64,000 nucleotides of DNA, from NCBI GenBank assembly GCA_011947345.1, contig JAAVTG010000182.1, positions 1-64,000 on the forward strand, read 5' to 3'. Made by a program: the position numbers and the translations under genes. Of this stretch, positions 9,870 through 20,560 are shown piece after piece; the first letter of the stretch is position 1; the number at the start of each line of letters is the position of its first letter. The DNA comes from Phytophthora quininea. Taxonomy: Eukaryota; Oomycota; Peronosporomycetes; Peronosporales; Peronosporaceae. Under the pieces are notes generated by a model, which saw only the letters and a list, made by a program, of their open reading frames with translations, ran no database searches and was not told the DNA's origin.

Positions 9870-11180
9870 TTTCATTTCAGAACCAGCGTGATCCAGACTA
9901 GATTCTCGGACCCAGAAGACAGAGCAATCGTTGTGGTCGCACATGGATTCGAGGCACAAGGGCGACGGATCGACTGGAAGGCCGGGGCGTTGCAGATGCG
10001 TACGAAGCGGTCAGCAAAGACGTTGCAAGATAGGCTTCAAGCCTTGAAGTGGATGTATGGACGTGTGTTGGCTCGCTTCCCTCCGCCTTTTTTCTTTCTT
10101 CTTCTTTTTCTCGAGATCATTTGCCCAACAACGTGTGCTTACCTCAACTAGAGGCTCCGGTACCCATAACTTGTTGCTTACTCGGGATTGCGTTGAGCAA
10201 GCTCTGGCCGTCATGCATGATGGGGTTACTAAAGCGGATGTTAGATCAAAACCTGGTAGATCGGATGAAAACGCTGGAGAGATATTGCCGGAGTTGGTGG
10301 CAAGTGTCATCACGGAAATCGGCGATGTGGATATGCAAGATGTGTTTCTCGATGTTGGCTCTGGGCTGGGCAACGTTGTTGTCCAATTTGCATTTCAAAC
10401 CAATGCCCGTCGACGCATCGGCATTGAAAAGAGAAGTGATCTCTGCGCAACTGGGACTCAGTGCTTGAGATCCTGTGTAACGGGGTTACACGAAAGTCAT
10501 AACCGTGCGTTGACTTTAGAGGTTACACGAGACTCTACACACGGTTAAGAGTTTCGACTCTGTATCCATCTGGCTCTCCACCACTCATTTACATATCTCT
10601 TAGGTTAATTTAGCCACATAGTTTAGTCTATACATTTACACCAAGGTCAGATAAACAATTCAATTCAGTTCTATTTTTGCAGTTAATTAGTGTTGTCCTT
10701 GTTTTAAGGGACACTGACTCTGCGAGTCCTAGTTATGGGACTGTACTTGGTTCTCGTATAGAACCGAAGGCTGGAAGCCTAAAGACACTGACTCGTGGGG
10801 TCCTACGTCTTCCTCTGTGCACGTGCTGCTACGCAGCCCCGCTACATCCTATATCGCTGCTCCAACAACTGAAAAAAGTGTCATTAGCTCATGGTGATAT
10901 GTTGGACATTCCTCTATCGTCCCGCTCACCTTTCCAAGACGCCTCCGTCATGAATGCCATGCTTTATAAAGAGAAGGCCAAACTTATCGTCCAAGAACAG
11001 TTCCGCTTCATGAAGCAAGCGCGTTTGGTCGTTTTGACATCGCGGTACTGTCCCCGGCACCGCCCTTCTTGTCCGAAAGAGTGTTGCAGAAGGTGGCAAG
11101 AATCAAGCACTTTGCTTGGACGCTGCAGTTGGAAGACGGAGCTACTTGCCCTACACATCTACAAGCACCGAGTTTGTTAA
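9870..11180 (+). pseudogene. DOT1-like histone H3K79 methyltransferase relic, interrupted by a solo LTR
   Basis: 10057-10548 encodes ELVASVITEIGDVDM followed by DVFLDVGSGLGNVVVQFAF and RRIGIEK, the S-adenosylmethionine-binding signature (D-x-G-S-G-x-G) of the DOT1 fold. After the LTR, 10860-11180 continues with SLAHGDMLDIPL and EQFRFMKQARLVVLTSR, matching the order 'L.HGDFLD...F..MK.GARIVS' of the family. The family methylates H3 Lys79 on nucleosomes. The upstream part (ALKWMYGRVLARFPPPF) is in the same frame in the second unit. Frames do not rejoin after removing the LTR, and a polyT/CTT run differs between units, so this is a relic. Confidence 0.65.
10476..10846. mobile_element. Solo LTR, 371 bp, with target-site duplication
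   Basis: The element starts TGTAACGGGG and ends CCCCGCTACA, an inverted terminal repeat with one mismatch in ten, and has the canonical TG...CA ends. It is flanked by TCCTG (10471-10475) and TCCTA (10847-10851), a 5-bp target duplication with one change. It splits the DOT1-like reading frame between the cofactor motif and the second conserved block. No internal retroelement sequence remains. Confidence 0.75.
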
Positions 11181-11226
11181 ACTATAGTGAAAACAAGTCA
11201 AATGCATTTTCGTCACTTACCGTGAC

Positions 11227-13400
11227 TCAAGGGATTATAACCCGTACGACGGATCTGCGCTGTACCACCTCTACGCTGTCAACATCGCCACCGCCCTTAA
11301 TCTCCTCGCAACCAGCTTCGACGGAAGCTCTTCCCTCATCGCTTGTAGCGCTATTTGTTGCAGTGTTCGGTACATTGACACAAATGCCTCCTTCATCGCC
11401 ACCCGACACCACATCATTGCCATTCGACATCACTTCATGTCCTTCCTCACTAATTCTTGGCGTTGCCTTCAATTTTGCCAGGGTAGACGATCTTCTAATG
11501 TTGCTTTTGGTAGTGAATAGCTGCTTCGGAAGGTAGGATCGATGGAATTTGTCCCAGCACGTCCATGTCTTGTGGGGACACGTGAAAGTAGATTCGATGC
11601 ACGTATGCACAACTCTACATAGGCACGCTGTGTGCGTGAGGCAATAATCAGTGAGTTCTGTAGGATATCGTCCTTCAAATCAGCAAACGAAGCACTGGCG
11701 CCGCTTTCTACCATTTCCAGCAAAATTTGCTTTGATGCCGCGAATCTGGTCAACTCTGTCAACACCTTGCATGTTCTGATTATACTCTAGAGCACAAGTT
11801 GGTGCTGGAAATTGTCGTACTTCAGCTCCTATTCGCCTGGTCACAGTTATTGACGTAGATGAATCTGCGTTCGAGGCCATTGTCACTATGTTGCCGTCAC
11901 ACCAAGACGCTGCTAGCATCTCGCGATCCGATGACACAGCTTGGCGATGATCACCGCGAGTTGCTTCCTTTTATCGAGAACAGTAAACTGAGGAAAGTGC
12001 TTGCTCTTTCCACGGACGGTACCACGCTCGTAGAAACCTTTCACTCGCGAATCCAGCAGTATCTGGACACTCGTGTAGTAATTGTCCATGTCGACTACGC
12101 GCCGAGCGGAGAAATACGGCCGCATCACTTCAATGACGTGCTTGCAAACTTGTTTTACATTCTCGAGATCCTCCCGAAGTTCGTGAGCTTCCGAAGGATC
12201 TACGACGTTCTGGAGGTGATTGGATATGTCACTGTTGTTGTAGTGTAGGAGATAGTTCAACGCAATCCAGCTTGTAGAGCAGCAAACATCGTACACTCGA
12301 AAGTGGTATTTCCCACTGGGCTTGGGAGGATTGTATACGATGAGATGACGATCATGACGAGAACGACAAGCGATACTCGCCTCGTCCAAAGCCACGCTGC
12401 GACCAACCTCCATGTAGTGACCACCAGTGAGTTTGAGCAAGTTCAACAACATCTCCACGGCCTCGACCCCTGCCACGATTTGGCACAGTACCAACGGTGG
12501 CGCCAGCCTCACTACCAGCAGGACGTCCTCCACCCCCATCACCAGCATCATCGTCTCCACGACCATGACCCTTGCCACGTCCACGACCCCTGCCACGCGT
12601 TGGTATAGTGCCAGCGGCTACACCAGCATCTTCACCAGCAGCACGTCGTCCTTCAACATCACCAGCGCGGTCTACGTGACCACGTCCCCGGCCGTGACCC
12701 CTTCCACGAGTTGGTGCAGCAGCAGATACTGTGTCACCGCCAGTAGCACGGCCTCCATCGCCACCATCAACACGGTCCCCACGCCCAAGTCCACGTCCAC
12801 ATGTTGGAGCAGCGGCTGCGTCAGCACCGACACTACTAAAGCTCTGATTTGCTAGTACTGGGAAATTCCATAACTGTTAGTTTCGCTTCTTCTCAGGTGG
12901 CGATATACACCATACCTTCCGTCGCGTGGTACGCCAACACTGCATCTACACGGAGGAAAAAGTCATTGCCGTTGTCCCATTCGGGTTGCCGTCTGGCACT
13001 ATGTAGAGATATTTGTTGTCAAGGCCACGACTGGGAGGCTGGAAGCAAGGAGGCTACGACGCTATCATGGTGTCGCGGGCTGAACGTCGCGTGCGATTCG
13101 TGCAGTTTAGACGTCCATTCCGCAGCCCGCAACTCCTTCCAGGCAGAGTGAAAGTCAAGGTCGCTGCCTGGCAGCGTGTCGTCGATTTTTGAGCCTTTAC
13201 GTCGTCGTTTCCGCTCGCCGCGGTCTTCCTGGGGAGCCGCGCGCTTTGCTGGCGGAATTTGATGGGAAACCGGTAGTGGGGGAGGGGAGATACCAAGTAG
13301 CGATCGGCGGATATGTGTCGCAAAAATATCTAAAACGGGAGTTGTTCAGTACTCTTGTCATCCCCGAATCATACAATTTGATTGCATCGTTTACGGTGCT
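11227..13400 (-). mobile_element. piggyBac-like transposase relic with Gly/Arg-rich insert
   Basis: Read from 13.4 kb down to 11.2 kb on the minus strand. The N-terminal part carries DFHSAWKELRAAEWTSK. Then comes a long R-G-R-G-rich segment at 12840-12430 (repeats of T-R-G-R-G-R-G and G-H-G-R-G-D). The DDE domain is at 12430-11913 with VALDEASIACRSR (first Asp) and VVDMDNYYTS (second Asp), then GVDRVDQIRG (third Asp) at about 11750. A Cys-rich tail (CIESTFTCPHKTWTCWDKFH) lies at about 11600-11540. All three catalytic Asp are present but the frame is broken near 13150, 12600 and 11930. The order matches a cut-and-paste piggyBac transposase of typical length. Confidence 0.75.
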
Positions 13401-13499
13401 GTATCAATTTATGCGAGATGTTATACCAGACTTATTATAGGCATTTAAACTGAAGATGTTCCGAGCTGCCAAAACGCTGTTTAGTGAAAATAAGTCAAA

Positions 13500-14220
13500 T
13501 ACATTATTTACTGCTGCACGTTGACGGTGCTCCTCGATGGAGCAGCTCGCCGCGCCGCGCGAGCCCTTCCTGGTGACAAAGCGTTCCCTGCCGCTGTACG
13601 AGGCCTTCCGCAGCTTCACCTGGACGTTGGTCTTCCCTGTGCGGTGATGAAGATGTGGAGAACAGTGAACAAGATGCAGGAGAAGCTCAGCGCCGACTCG
13701 GGCCATGGTGTCATGAGCGTCATTCTGTAACAGGTCACACAGTCGAGTTGGAAGCACATGACGAGCTTGACTACCCGTTCGTGCTGAAGCTGCAGGTGCA
13801 GGAGACCGAGGTGAACGACCGCATGTAGTGTGAAGAGGCTTCCTCCATGGGACGAATCCGCTACATGCAGCATGAGGACCCCAAGCGCGAGCTCGTACAC
13901 CAGCGGCTACAGCCAACCTCTAGAATGTATACACCAAGGAGAAGCTGTTGCGAAGCATTTTGCCGCCGCAGCCGCGCGAGCAGTCGATTGGGGAAGCGAG
14001 AGACCCTCGCAAGTTGTGCAGCGCCAAATGTAAGCCAGACGCATCAGGGTGTGGCCTTTGCTGAGCCGTTCGCATTGCACATCGACGGGATAAAGAATGC
14101 GTAGCTGGAGAAGCCGCTGGGCTGGAGCGACAAGCCTTTCATCGAGTTCAGGATCCTGCAGCTACTTGGGGCGCTAGTGCCGGTGTATCGGCTTAGTAAA
14201 AATACATGAATCATAGTGGA
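13500..14220 (+). pseudogene. Unrecognised coding relic
   Basis: Several plus-strand pieces read as protein but in changing frames with stops: MEQLAAPREPFLVTKRSLP at 13537, DELDYPFVLKLQVQETEVND near 13770, MGRIRYMQHEDPKRELVHQR at 13847, and WSDKPFIEFRILQLLG near 14130. The composition looks like a decayed host or transposon protein, but I cannot name a family. The second unit carries the same pieces. Confidence 0.35.
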
Positions 14221-14289
14221 GCCTCTTGGAGCACCAGGCAACGGCCAGCAGTGACGCAATACGCTGAAAGTCCTGCTTGGTCTCGTCTG

Positions 14290-14510
14290 TGTGGTCATCG
14301 CTACCTCGGTTAATAAGACGAAGCACATTGATGTACGACATCACTTTGTCTGAGAGCGAGTGGAAATGAAGCTGATTAAAATGGAGATTACCTCTGGAGT
14401 TGAAAGTGCAGCAGATGCTTTCACGAAACCATTGCCCCACACGAAGTTTGAGGAGCACAGAGCACATATGTTTACTATCCCCAAAAGAATACGAATCAAA
14501 CAACTAAGAT
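14290..14510 (+). mobile_element. Copia RNase H C-terminal fragment
   Basis: The plus strand reads NKTKHIDVRHHFVRERVEMK and then ADAFTKPLPHTKFEEHRA, the hallmark end of Copia RNase H ('R(T/S)KHIDV(R/K)YHF.R', 'AD..TKPL'). Only this terminal fragment is left. It is unrelated in position to the protease fragment at 1843 and may come from a different element. Confidence 0.8.
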
Positions 14511-15023
14511 AACCAGCAGGTGGGGTTATTATTGTTGTTGTATTACATCTTCGCGTCAATCATTTTTACTGGGAGTCTAGGTTTAAACTAGCTAGCCTCC
14601 AGCATAGGGTAGTATCCGCATACGTCAAGTCGTCCTCACTTGGCATCTGTGCGATTCTGTCTCCCACAAGGTCCTTCCATTCGGTCGCGTCTTGGGCTCG
14701 AGTACGAATGTTGAGTATGTCCGTTTTGGTACGGAGCCGACAGCCTCGCTTGACACTGCGGAGGTCTTGGCCCAGGATCGCTGGCAGCATGGGGCAAGGG
14801 CGTCCTCGCTAACCACTTTCTTCACAGCTGTCGAAGTAGTGAGTCATTTGCAGGAACGCTGGGTTTCTCTCCGATCCGCGGAATATCTGTCCAAAGAGCA
14901 TCCACCGCGCTTTGGTGATGCGATAGCGTCGCGGTTGAACATTGCAACACTTGCATAGCGCTGCGTTGGCGATACAGCTGCGATAGCTGATACCGAGCAC
15001 CTGGAGAAGATGACGACGACGTG
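14511..15023. other. No gene recognised
   Basis: Contains minus-strand open frames at 14566-14790 and 14809-15033 without recognisable domains. The right end abuts the trihelix-family 3' half at a sharp homology boundary near 15024. Confidence 0.5.
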
Positions 15024-15483
15024 TGGGGTACATGACATTAACACCAACACGAGCGTGGAGCTCAGGGTGCTGCGGGTTTGTCCGTGGTACCAGGCGCTAC
15101 CTCCAAGTACGTTTCCAGCTTGGGACGGACCATCGCAAGAGCTAGAAATGAAGGTGGAGAAAACACTCATGGGCCACAGTAATGCTGTCAAGGAAACGGA
15201 GCCCAAGCCGCATCAAGTCGGCTCGAAACGGAAGGTTTTCAGCGAACCTAACGAGACGGGAACGAAGCAAAATAAACGGCGCGAACCGAATGAAGGCTGC
15301 TTTGAAAATGACATCCAGCGCGTGGCGCTACTCGAAGTGGGCGACAAAGAGCTTCGTGAATACTTTCAGCTGGAAGTGCAAGTCAAACGCGACGAGGCCA
15401 TTTGCGTGCGAGCGAAAGCGCGAAAGGAGCTGCTGGGCTTGGGGGTTGGTCGCAAGGATGTCGATCGCCTCATACCTCTATAA
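15024..15483 (+). pseudogene. Trihelix/coiled-coil family gene, displaced 3' half
   Basis: 15024-15513 is nearly identical to 49067-49555, the second half of the intact gene at 48804-49526. It includes the basic linker (KRKVFSEPNETGTKQNKRRE), the coiled coil (REYFQLEVQVKRDEAICV) and the terminal KDVDRLIPL before the stop. The N-terminal trihelix domain is missing; a scrap of the 5' half lies about 0.9 kb further downstream. The ATG at 15010 is in flanking sequence. Homology ends at 15513, where a hAT tail begins. Confidence 0.8.
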
Positions 15484-15519
15484 CAGCGACTGGTGGACGC
15501 AGATTTTGACCTGAAACGA

Positions 15520-15765
15520 AGCTGGATCATGTGCAAGTACAACCACTCCAAACTCAGCAACGCGCTGTTGACTAAGACAATCCAGAAGCTTGTGTTCGTG
15601 TACGCGAACGGATTGGCGGGATATAACCTACCGGCCGTGGTGTACGATCGATCAACGCTTTATCAGAACGAAGATGAAGAAAGCGATGGCGAAGATGACG
15701 TCGACAATGTTCTACACTGGACTTCGTCGTTGTACGACAACTTCTTCGAGTACGGTGAACCGTAG
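15520..15765 (+). mobile_element. hAT transposase C-terminal tail
   Basis: The frame contains YNHSKLSNALLTKTIQKLVF and VYANG, the end of the hAT dimerisation region ('H.K.RN.L.....KLV.V..N'), followed by an acidic tail (EDEESDGEDDVDN) and a stop at 15765. The rest of the transposase is not adjacent; a hAT N-terminal and core part lies at 18180-19300 downstream, so the element is rearranged or two elements are present. Confidence 0.65.
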
Positions 15766-15959
15766 AATACCGCATAAATAGAAGTGTTGTTTGTTGCGTC
15801 TTATTATTTTTCTTCATATTTGTACCAGCAATGCACGGCCACCACCTCATCTTCCACCGAGAAGTCTCAATCCATTCTCATGTTGACTACTGGGTTTTGG
15901 CCGGAGATAACCCCGGATCAATTGGATCGATCCATGGATTTATATCGTTTTGGCCGCTG

Positions 15960-16040
15960 CTAAACCATCCATACTCGAGAGCTACGGGATCACATATCGC
16001 TCTCGCCCAGGTATCAACTACAAGACGTGGGCTTTGATTT
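15960..16040 (+). repeat. Trihelix-family gene, displaced 5' fragment
   Basis: CTCGAGAGCTACGGGATCAC and the following 60 bp match 48963-49030, inside the trihelix domain of the gene at 48804-49526 (the ITYRSRPGINYK region), with a few substitutions. It sits downstream of the 3' half at 15024-15483, so the two halves are in reversed order. Confidence 0.75.
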
Positions 16041-16559
16041 TGGCTACAACAAAGCCACTCAAGATATTGCGTACCGAGAAGAAGCCTGATTCGTGGTCCA
16101 GAAGTTGATTGAAGGCAAGAAGGAAGGCAAATGGAAGGCCATGAAATGACGCCGCTAGAGTGGCGGGAATATTGCTGCGACAAGTATCCCTACCTGCTTG
16201 AGATCGCACGCAGAGTATTTACGATGCCGATGTCATCACCTGCCGCGCCAACGCAAATATAGCTGGGATCTAAGGATATAGTTTTATGCAACCAGAAAAA
16301 GTACTACATCCGAAAAATGGTCCTACAGAAATGGTGAAAACATCCTACTCCACGTCCTGCAGGGCCCACAATTACAATTACTGTCCTCCACCAGTTAGTT
16401 TTTAAGTATGCAGCATTTCGTACGCTGTATATTACCTAATATAATAAAATTAGAGCGCTCTCAACCACTCAACCCAAGTGTTAGTTTGCCTTGGCCTCGC
16501 TGGCTGCACGGGGCGTTACAGCATATTGCAATCTGCAGAGAACAACACGCGCTCTAACC
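16041..16559. other. No gene recognised
   Basis: AT-rich intervening sequence with short frames only (for example minus 15887-16183). The sequence before 16560 may be the 5' flank of the Mutator-like element. Confidence 0.5.
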
Positions 16560-17699
16560 GCTACACAAGTACCTAGTCAACACCACGCGCGGCGACACTA
16601 CTCGCTACCAATGCTCTACCTACCGATCTTCGCAATGTAAGGGCAAGCTGATAGTCAAGAAACTCTCTGAGGGCGATACCGAAGCGCGTGAAACTGGCGA
16701 GCACTCCTGCCGACAGACAGCCAGCTCGTCCGTTGGCTCGTGCGAGGAGAAAATGTCTGGTCTGCTGGAGAAGGAGGCCATCAACTCGATGGCGACTGTC
16801 TTTGAAGGGCTGTGGGACCGGGTGTCTCGGCGGCTGGCCGACAAGAACCCCGGAGAATCTGTACGCCCGCAACCTCTGGACGAGGCAATCAACTTTATCA
16901 AGTACGTGCGCGAGCAAGCCTTCGGCGGTGAAGAATTTCGTGTGCTAGAGAGCGAGACGACTGCGTGTGTGAGGATGACGAACGCTCGTTCCTTCAGTTT
17001 AACGTGTTCTACAATAACAACGGCACGCGACAGTGTATCATCGGTATTGGCCATCACGACCTCATCCGTCTGCTGATATACGCCGGTGTGTCAATTTTTA
17101 TCGACGGCACGTACAGCATCACACGAAAACCCTTCCAACAGACTATCATCGTCATGTATCACGATCCGAGTTACGACGTGTACATCCCAGTGCTTTTCAT
17201 GTAGGTGGAGGCAAGGACGAATGGACGTACTGGCACTGTCTGCACTGGGTGCGTGTGCTAGGGAAGATGAAGATGAATCCAGCCAGCATCACCTTCGACT
17301 TCGAAGCCACTTTCATCAATGCAGTCCGCGACCAATTCACTGGGACGACTGACATTGGTTGCTTGTTCCACTGGAAGCAGGCATTTCACAGAAAGTTGGT
17401 CGACCTCCGCAATCCAATTAATCAAATCAATAAAGCCATGTCTCTCGGTGTCATCGATGTGCTGACCGTCATTCTAATCGCCGAGATCAGGCTAAAAGGC
17501 ACCCCTACGTTGTGTCCAAGCTGAACACAAAAGGGGCTGTTCGCTTGTGGTCTGAGTTTTGGACTTACTTCACACGTATGTGGCTGACGCTGTTCCCGCC
17601 TGAGGTATGGAGTGTCAACGTGTATGTGGTGAGTGAAACAGAGATGCAGAATCGCAAAGACAATCCAATCGAGAGCTATAATCGTCGTGTCAAGCGGTA
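16560..17699 (+). mobile_element. Mutator-like (MULE) transposase relic with FLYWCH-type finger
   Basis: A zinc-finger stretch (RYQCSTYRSSQCKGKL ... GEHSC) at about 16600-16710 resembles FLYWCH/WRKY-type fingers of MULE proteins. The DDE domain follows: first Asp in IFIDGTYSITRKPF (about 17095), second in ITFDFEATFINAV (about 17290), the C..H motif in GCLFHWKQAFHRKL (about 17358), and the Glu in DNPIESYNRRVKR (17660-17697). Frames change near 16975, 17200 and 17520. The catalytic set is complete, so decay appears to be by frame breaks only. Confidence 0.75.
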
Positions 17700-18179
17700 A
17701 GCACCCCACGCTGTTGGTTTTCGTGGAGAAGGACAAAGAAAATAAGCAGGAGCCTTCTAATGCTCGACGACATTGCCATGCACCGTCGTCCTGTGCCACC
17801 ATATGCAAATCCCGTCTCGCTGACAACCCTAGACGACCACACTGCTTTCAAGCTGCCCCAGCAGCGCAAACGCTGACGCGCCAAAAACTAATACAACAAA
17901 GCTGCAGTAGGTTGAGTAGTCATAAGTCCTCCATTTGTGCAGGACAGTCGTGTCCTACCGCTTGTCAGGCATGCTGGTCCAGTTACTCTGTTCTGCAAGG
18001 CGCCCTAAATGTTGTCAATGAGTCCTTGAAAAGGTTCAGCATCTGTAGGACATTCTGTCGGATGCAGGAATTTTTCTGACTGCATTGATTTCTCCCGACC
18101 TATGCCGTGAGAGATATACGGTCGCCAATGACGGGATGTAATGGAGCTAATTTGTCGCTACGCCGCATTAGCAATGGCA
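17700..18179. other. Decayed 3' part of the MULE or spacer
   Basis: Frame 17633-18079 (+) runs on past the MULE motif without recognisable domains. No other gene. Confidence 0.4.
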
Positions 18180-19300
18180 GGGAGAAGACGCCGGTTTCAG
18201 GTGTGGAAGCACTTTTGATGCAGTTGACGGGACGAAGGCTGTGACGTGCAAGAAATGCGAGCAATTGATCCCCAATGCCAAAGTTGAGAAGCTGGATCGC
18301 CATATTTTGAACTACTGCGCGCACTGGTCGGTGACTGAGAAGAACGCATTCAGCAGAGCATTAGCCCAGGAACGCCAGCCTGCGAGAATCCGGGCCAGTC
18401 TCGGCACAAGTGCGTCTAGCAGTGATGATAGCAGAGATACCGCCACCAGGCCCATACCTATGACAGGGCGTGTTCAACAAACTAGTCGCGCCACCAGAAG
18501 AAACTCAATTTTGTTCTAGTCGCGCCAAATATGATTCCAAGACCATGGGCGATTGTTGCGACGGGATCAAATACTCAGTCAGCCGAGTACATCGCGCAGC
18601 TTTTGGACGTAGCGAATGCGGTTAACTCTGCTATAGGCAAACCGGGTTTTGTTACGGGTGTGACGACGGACAATGCAAAGTCAATGGTATCAGCGTGGGA
18701 GGTCCTGGAGGAAAACGGAATCACTTGTGCTGGATGTAGAGCACACACACCGAATCTGCTTCTTGAAGACATTTCAATACTTCCCCAGTGAAAGACCTCG
18801 TGCGAAACGTTTCACGTGTATTTGTGAACTTCAAGTCACGCAAACACTAAAAACAGACTATGATGTTGTCGATGGTATTTTGCAGGACAAATCCTTCGGG
18901 AAGGAAGGGGAGCACAATATGAGGCTTTACGCTCTCGTCATCAAAATATTGGCCTTTTGAAACGGGTGGTTCATCTCCTGGTATGGTCTACTGGTGTTTT
19001 GAAGAGCTGCTAACGAAATCCGTTTACTGCCAACCATCCTTCATGATTGACACTGCCGCAGGTATCAAGGCTTTAATTGTAGTTCACCGGAAGTTTCTTC
19101 ACACTGATGCCCTGGCGGTGGCGTTTTTACTTGAGCCGTCAGAAGATCCCACGGATTTTGCGGGCGTCGATAGAACAAACGCATTAGACCACGTCCGAGA
19201 CGTTGCAGCTCCAGCACGCCTGCTGCTTCGGATGAGACCGCGGAGAGCGCAGTCGAGTCGCTTGCAAGTGTGCGCTTGTGGGGCTAGATCATCGAATGAA
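18180..19300 (+). mobile_element. hAT transposase relic: BED finger and catalytic core
   Basis: 18241-18519 opens with VTCKKCEQLIPNAKVEKLDR followed by HILNYC, a BED zinc finger (CxxC...H...C). 18531-18791 has FVTGVTTDNAKSMVSAWEVL and CRAHTPNLLLEDI, the hAT 'TDNA.NM' (catalytic Asp) and 'C.AH..NLLL.D' motifs. Later pieces (VYWCFEELLTKSVYCQPSF, DALAVAFLLEPSED) match the region before the dimerisation domain. Stops and frame changes occur near 18520, 18790 and 18960. The C-terminal dimerisation tail is not attached. Confidence 0.75.
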
Positions 19301-19458
19301 CAGTGAATGTTACATGTTGCTGATAATTCCCGCGATTAACACTAATTAGTGGTATATTAGACGCCGTTTTATTTAGCGGATTAATCCGCCTGGCCAATCT
19401 GATCTATCAGGTTTGTCCGCCTAAAAACAATTGCCGATTCAACAGTAAATGATTTGGT

Positions 19459-20448
19459 GTTGCCAGGTTGGAGAGGGTGACGGGCTCGAAGGAGGAGGAG
19501 AAGAAGGCAGGCAAGGCGGAGGATGACATTCATCTGGAGAAACAGTTGGAGTCTGCCACGGAGGAGCTGGAAAGGATCAAAAAGCAGAAGATGGAGGCCA
19601 AGGAGAGCAGCAAGGTTTTTGGGGGAAGACCAGCCAGATGGGGTCACTGAGAGACAAATACTTGGACAAGATTAATAAGCTAAAGGAGAAGAAGAAGCAG
19701 GAAGGGAATGCAGCAACCAGTGGGATGCAGGAGGTGGTGGGGACGACCACGTCTGCCGGACTCTCGACATGGATCGTCAACGAGGGAGCAAACGAAGTGC
19801 TGGTAAGCATTGGCTTTCTAGAGGAAGGTCGCGCTAGATGGACTGACAGTACGTTGTAGAGCTACACCGATCTGCGTGGGCTTTTCAAGGCTGTGATCCC
19901 CCGGTAGACCCGCTGCAGCAGGTAAGTCGACGTGCGTTTGAGACGTGCCACGCAGAACTGACCTTGTGCTGTTCTGATCTATAGGACGAGTACGAATTCT
20001 TCTCGAAGGAGGTAAGCCATGCTATGCCATTTGTATGTATGCGCAGTGTCTAACGATGCGTGCTGCACCTTGTAGATGGTAGGCCAATTCGACATGTTCG
20101 TGCCCAAGGAAGAGCAAGGCAAGTTCCCTGCTGCTGATCCAATCCTGCACATTTGCGAGACCCTGGGGTTGAAGCCATCCGACGTGATGGTGCTGGCAAG
20201 GCACGCACCGACCATTAGAGCAGCCAAGTACGTTGTCTACATAGCTTCCGTCCAATGACCTGCTAATAGCGTTGTGTTGCAGAGCCGCTGGGACCCACGT
20301 GGCCCACTACATGCCCGACCCAAAGGCCATCCCGAACCACACGGCGCACTACCACCTCAAACACCTGAGCGAGTTCCAGCACCTCGTCGAGGACTTCAAC
20401 GGCGTCTCCTACCGCGACAAGATCAAGATGGGCTCCATCGAGTTCTAA
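19459..20448 (+). pseudogene. Broken spliced host gene, coiled coil plus HAD-like C-terminus
   Basis: The 5' part encodes a charged coiled coil (HLEKQLESATEELERIKKQK). Three to four introns with good borders are visible: 19804-19859, 19922-19984 (GTAAGT...ATAG), 20012-20075 and 20228-20282. The last exons join in frame to give DEYEFFSKE, MVGQFDMFVPKEEQ, LGLKPSDVMVLA and then RAAKAAGTHVAHY, ending at TAA 20446-20448. The last part recalls the end of a HAD phosphatase ('aAkaAG'), but this is tentative. A stop or frame break in the exon near 19905 (CCCCCGG) is shared by both units, so it is older than the duplication. Confidence 0.45.
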
Positions 20449-20560
20449 AACGGCAGTTGAAGTTGATGCAGTCATTTAGATCCATCTATCATACCCCCAA
20501 TCCTTTTGCTAAGCATTGATTAGTAATCGAAATTGCGCGCTTCCAGCAGCTTCAACGCGC

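Noticed and set aside
10057..10151. Poly-Phe stretch as a transmembrane segment of the DOT1-like relic
   Set aside because: Encoded by a slippage-prone CTT/T run that differs in length between the two units.
12427..12855. Thr/Ser-rich plus-strand frame as a mucin-like protein
   Set aside because: It is the antisense of the Gly/Arg-rich piggyBac segment.
14566..14825. Minus-strand frames as a LINE reverse-transcriptase tail
   Set aside because: No catalytic or zinc motif; similarity too vague to support.
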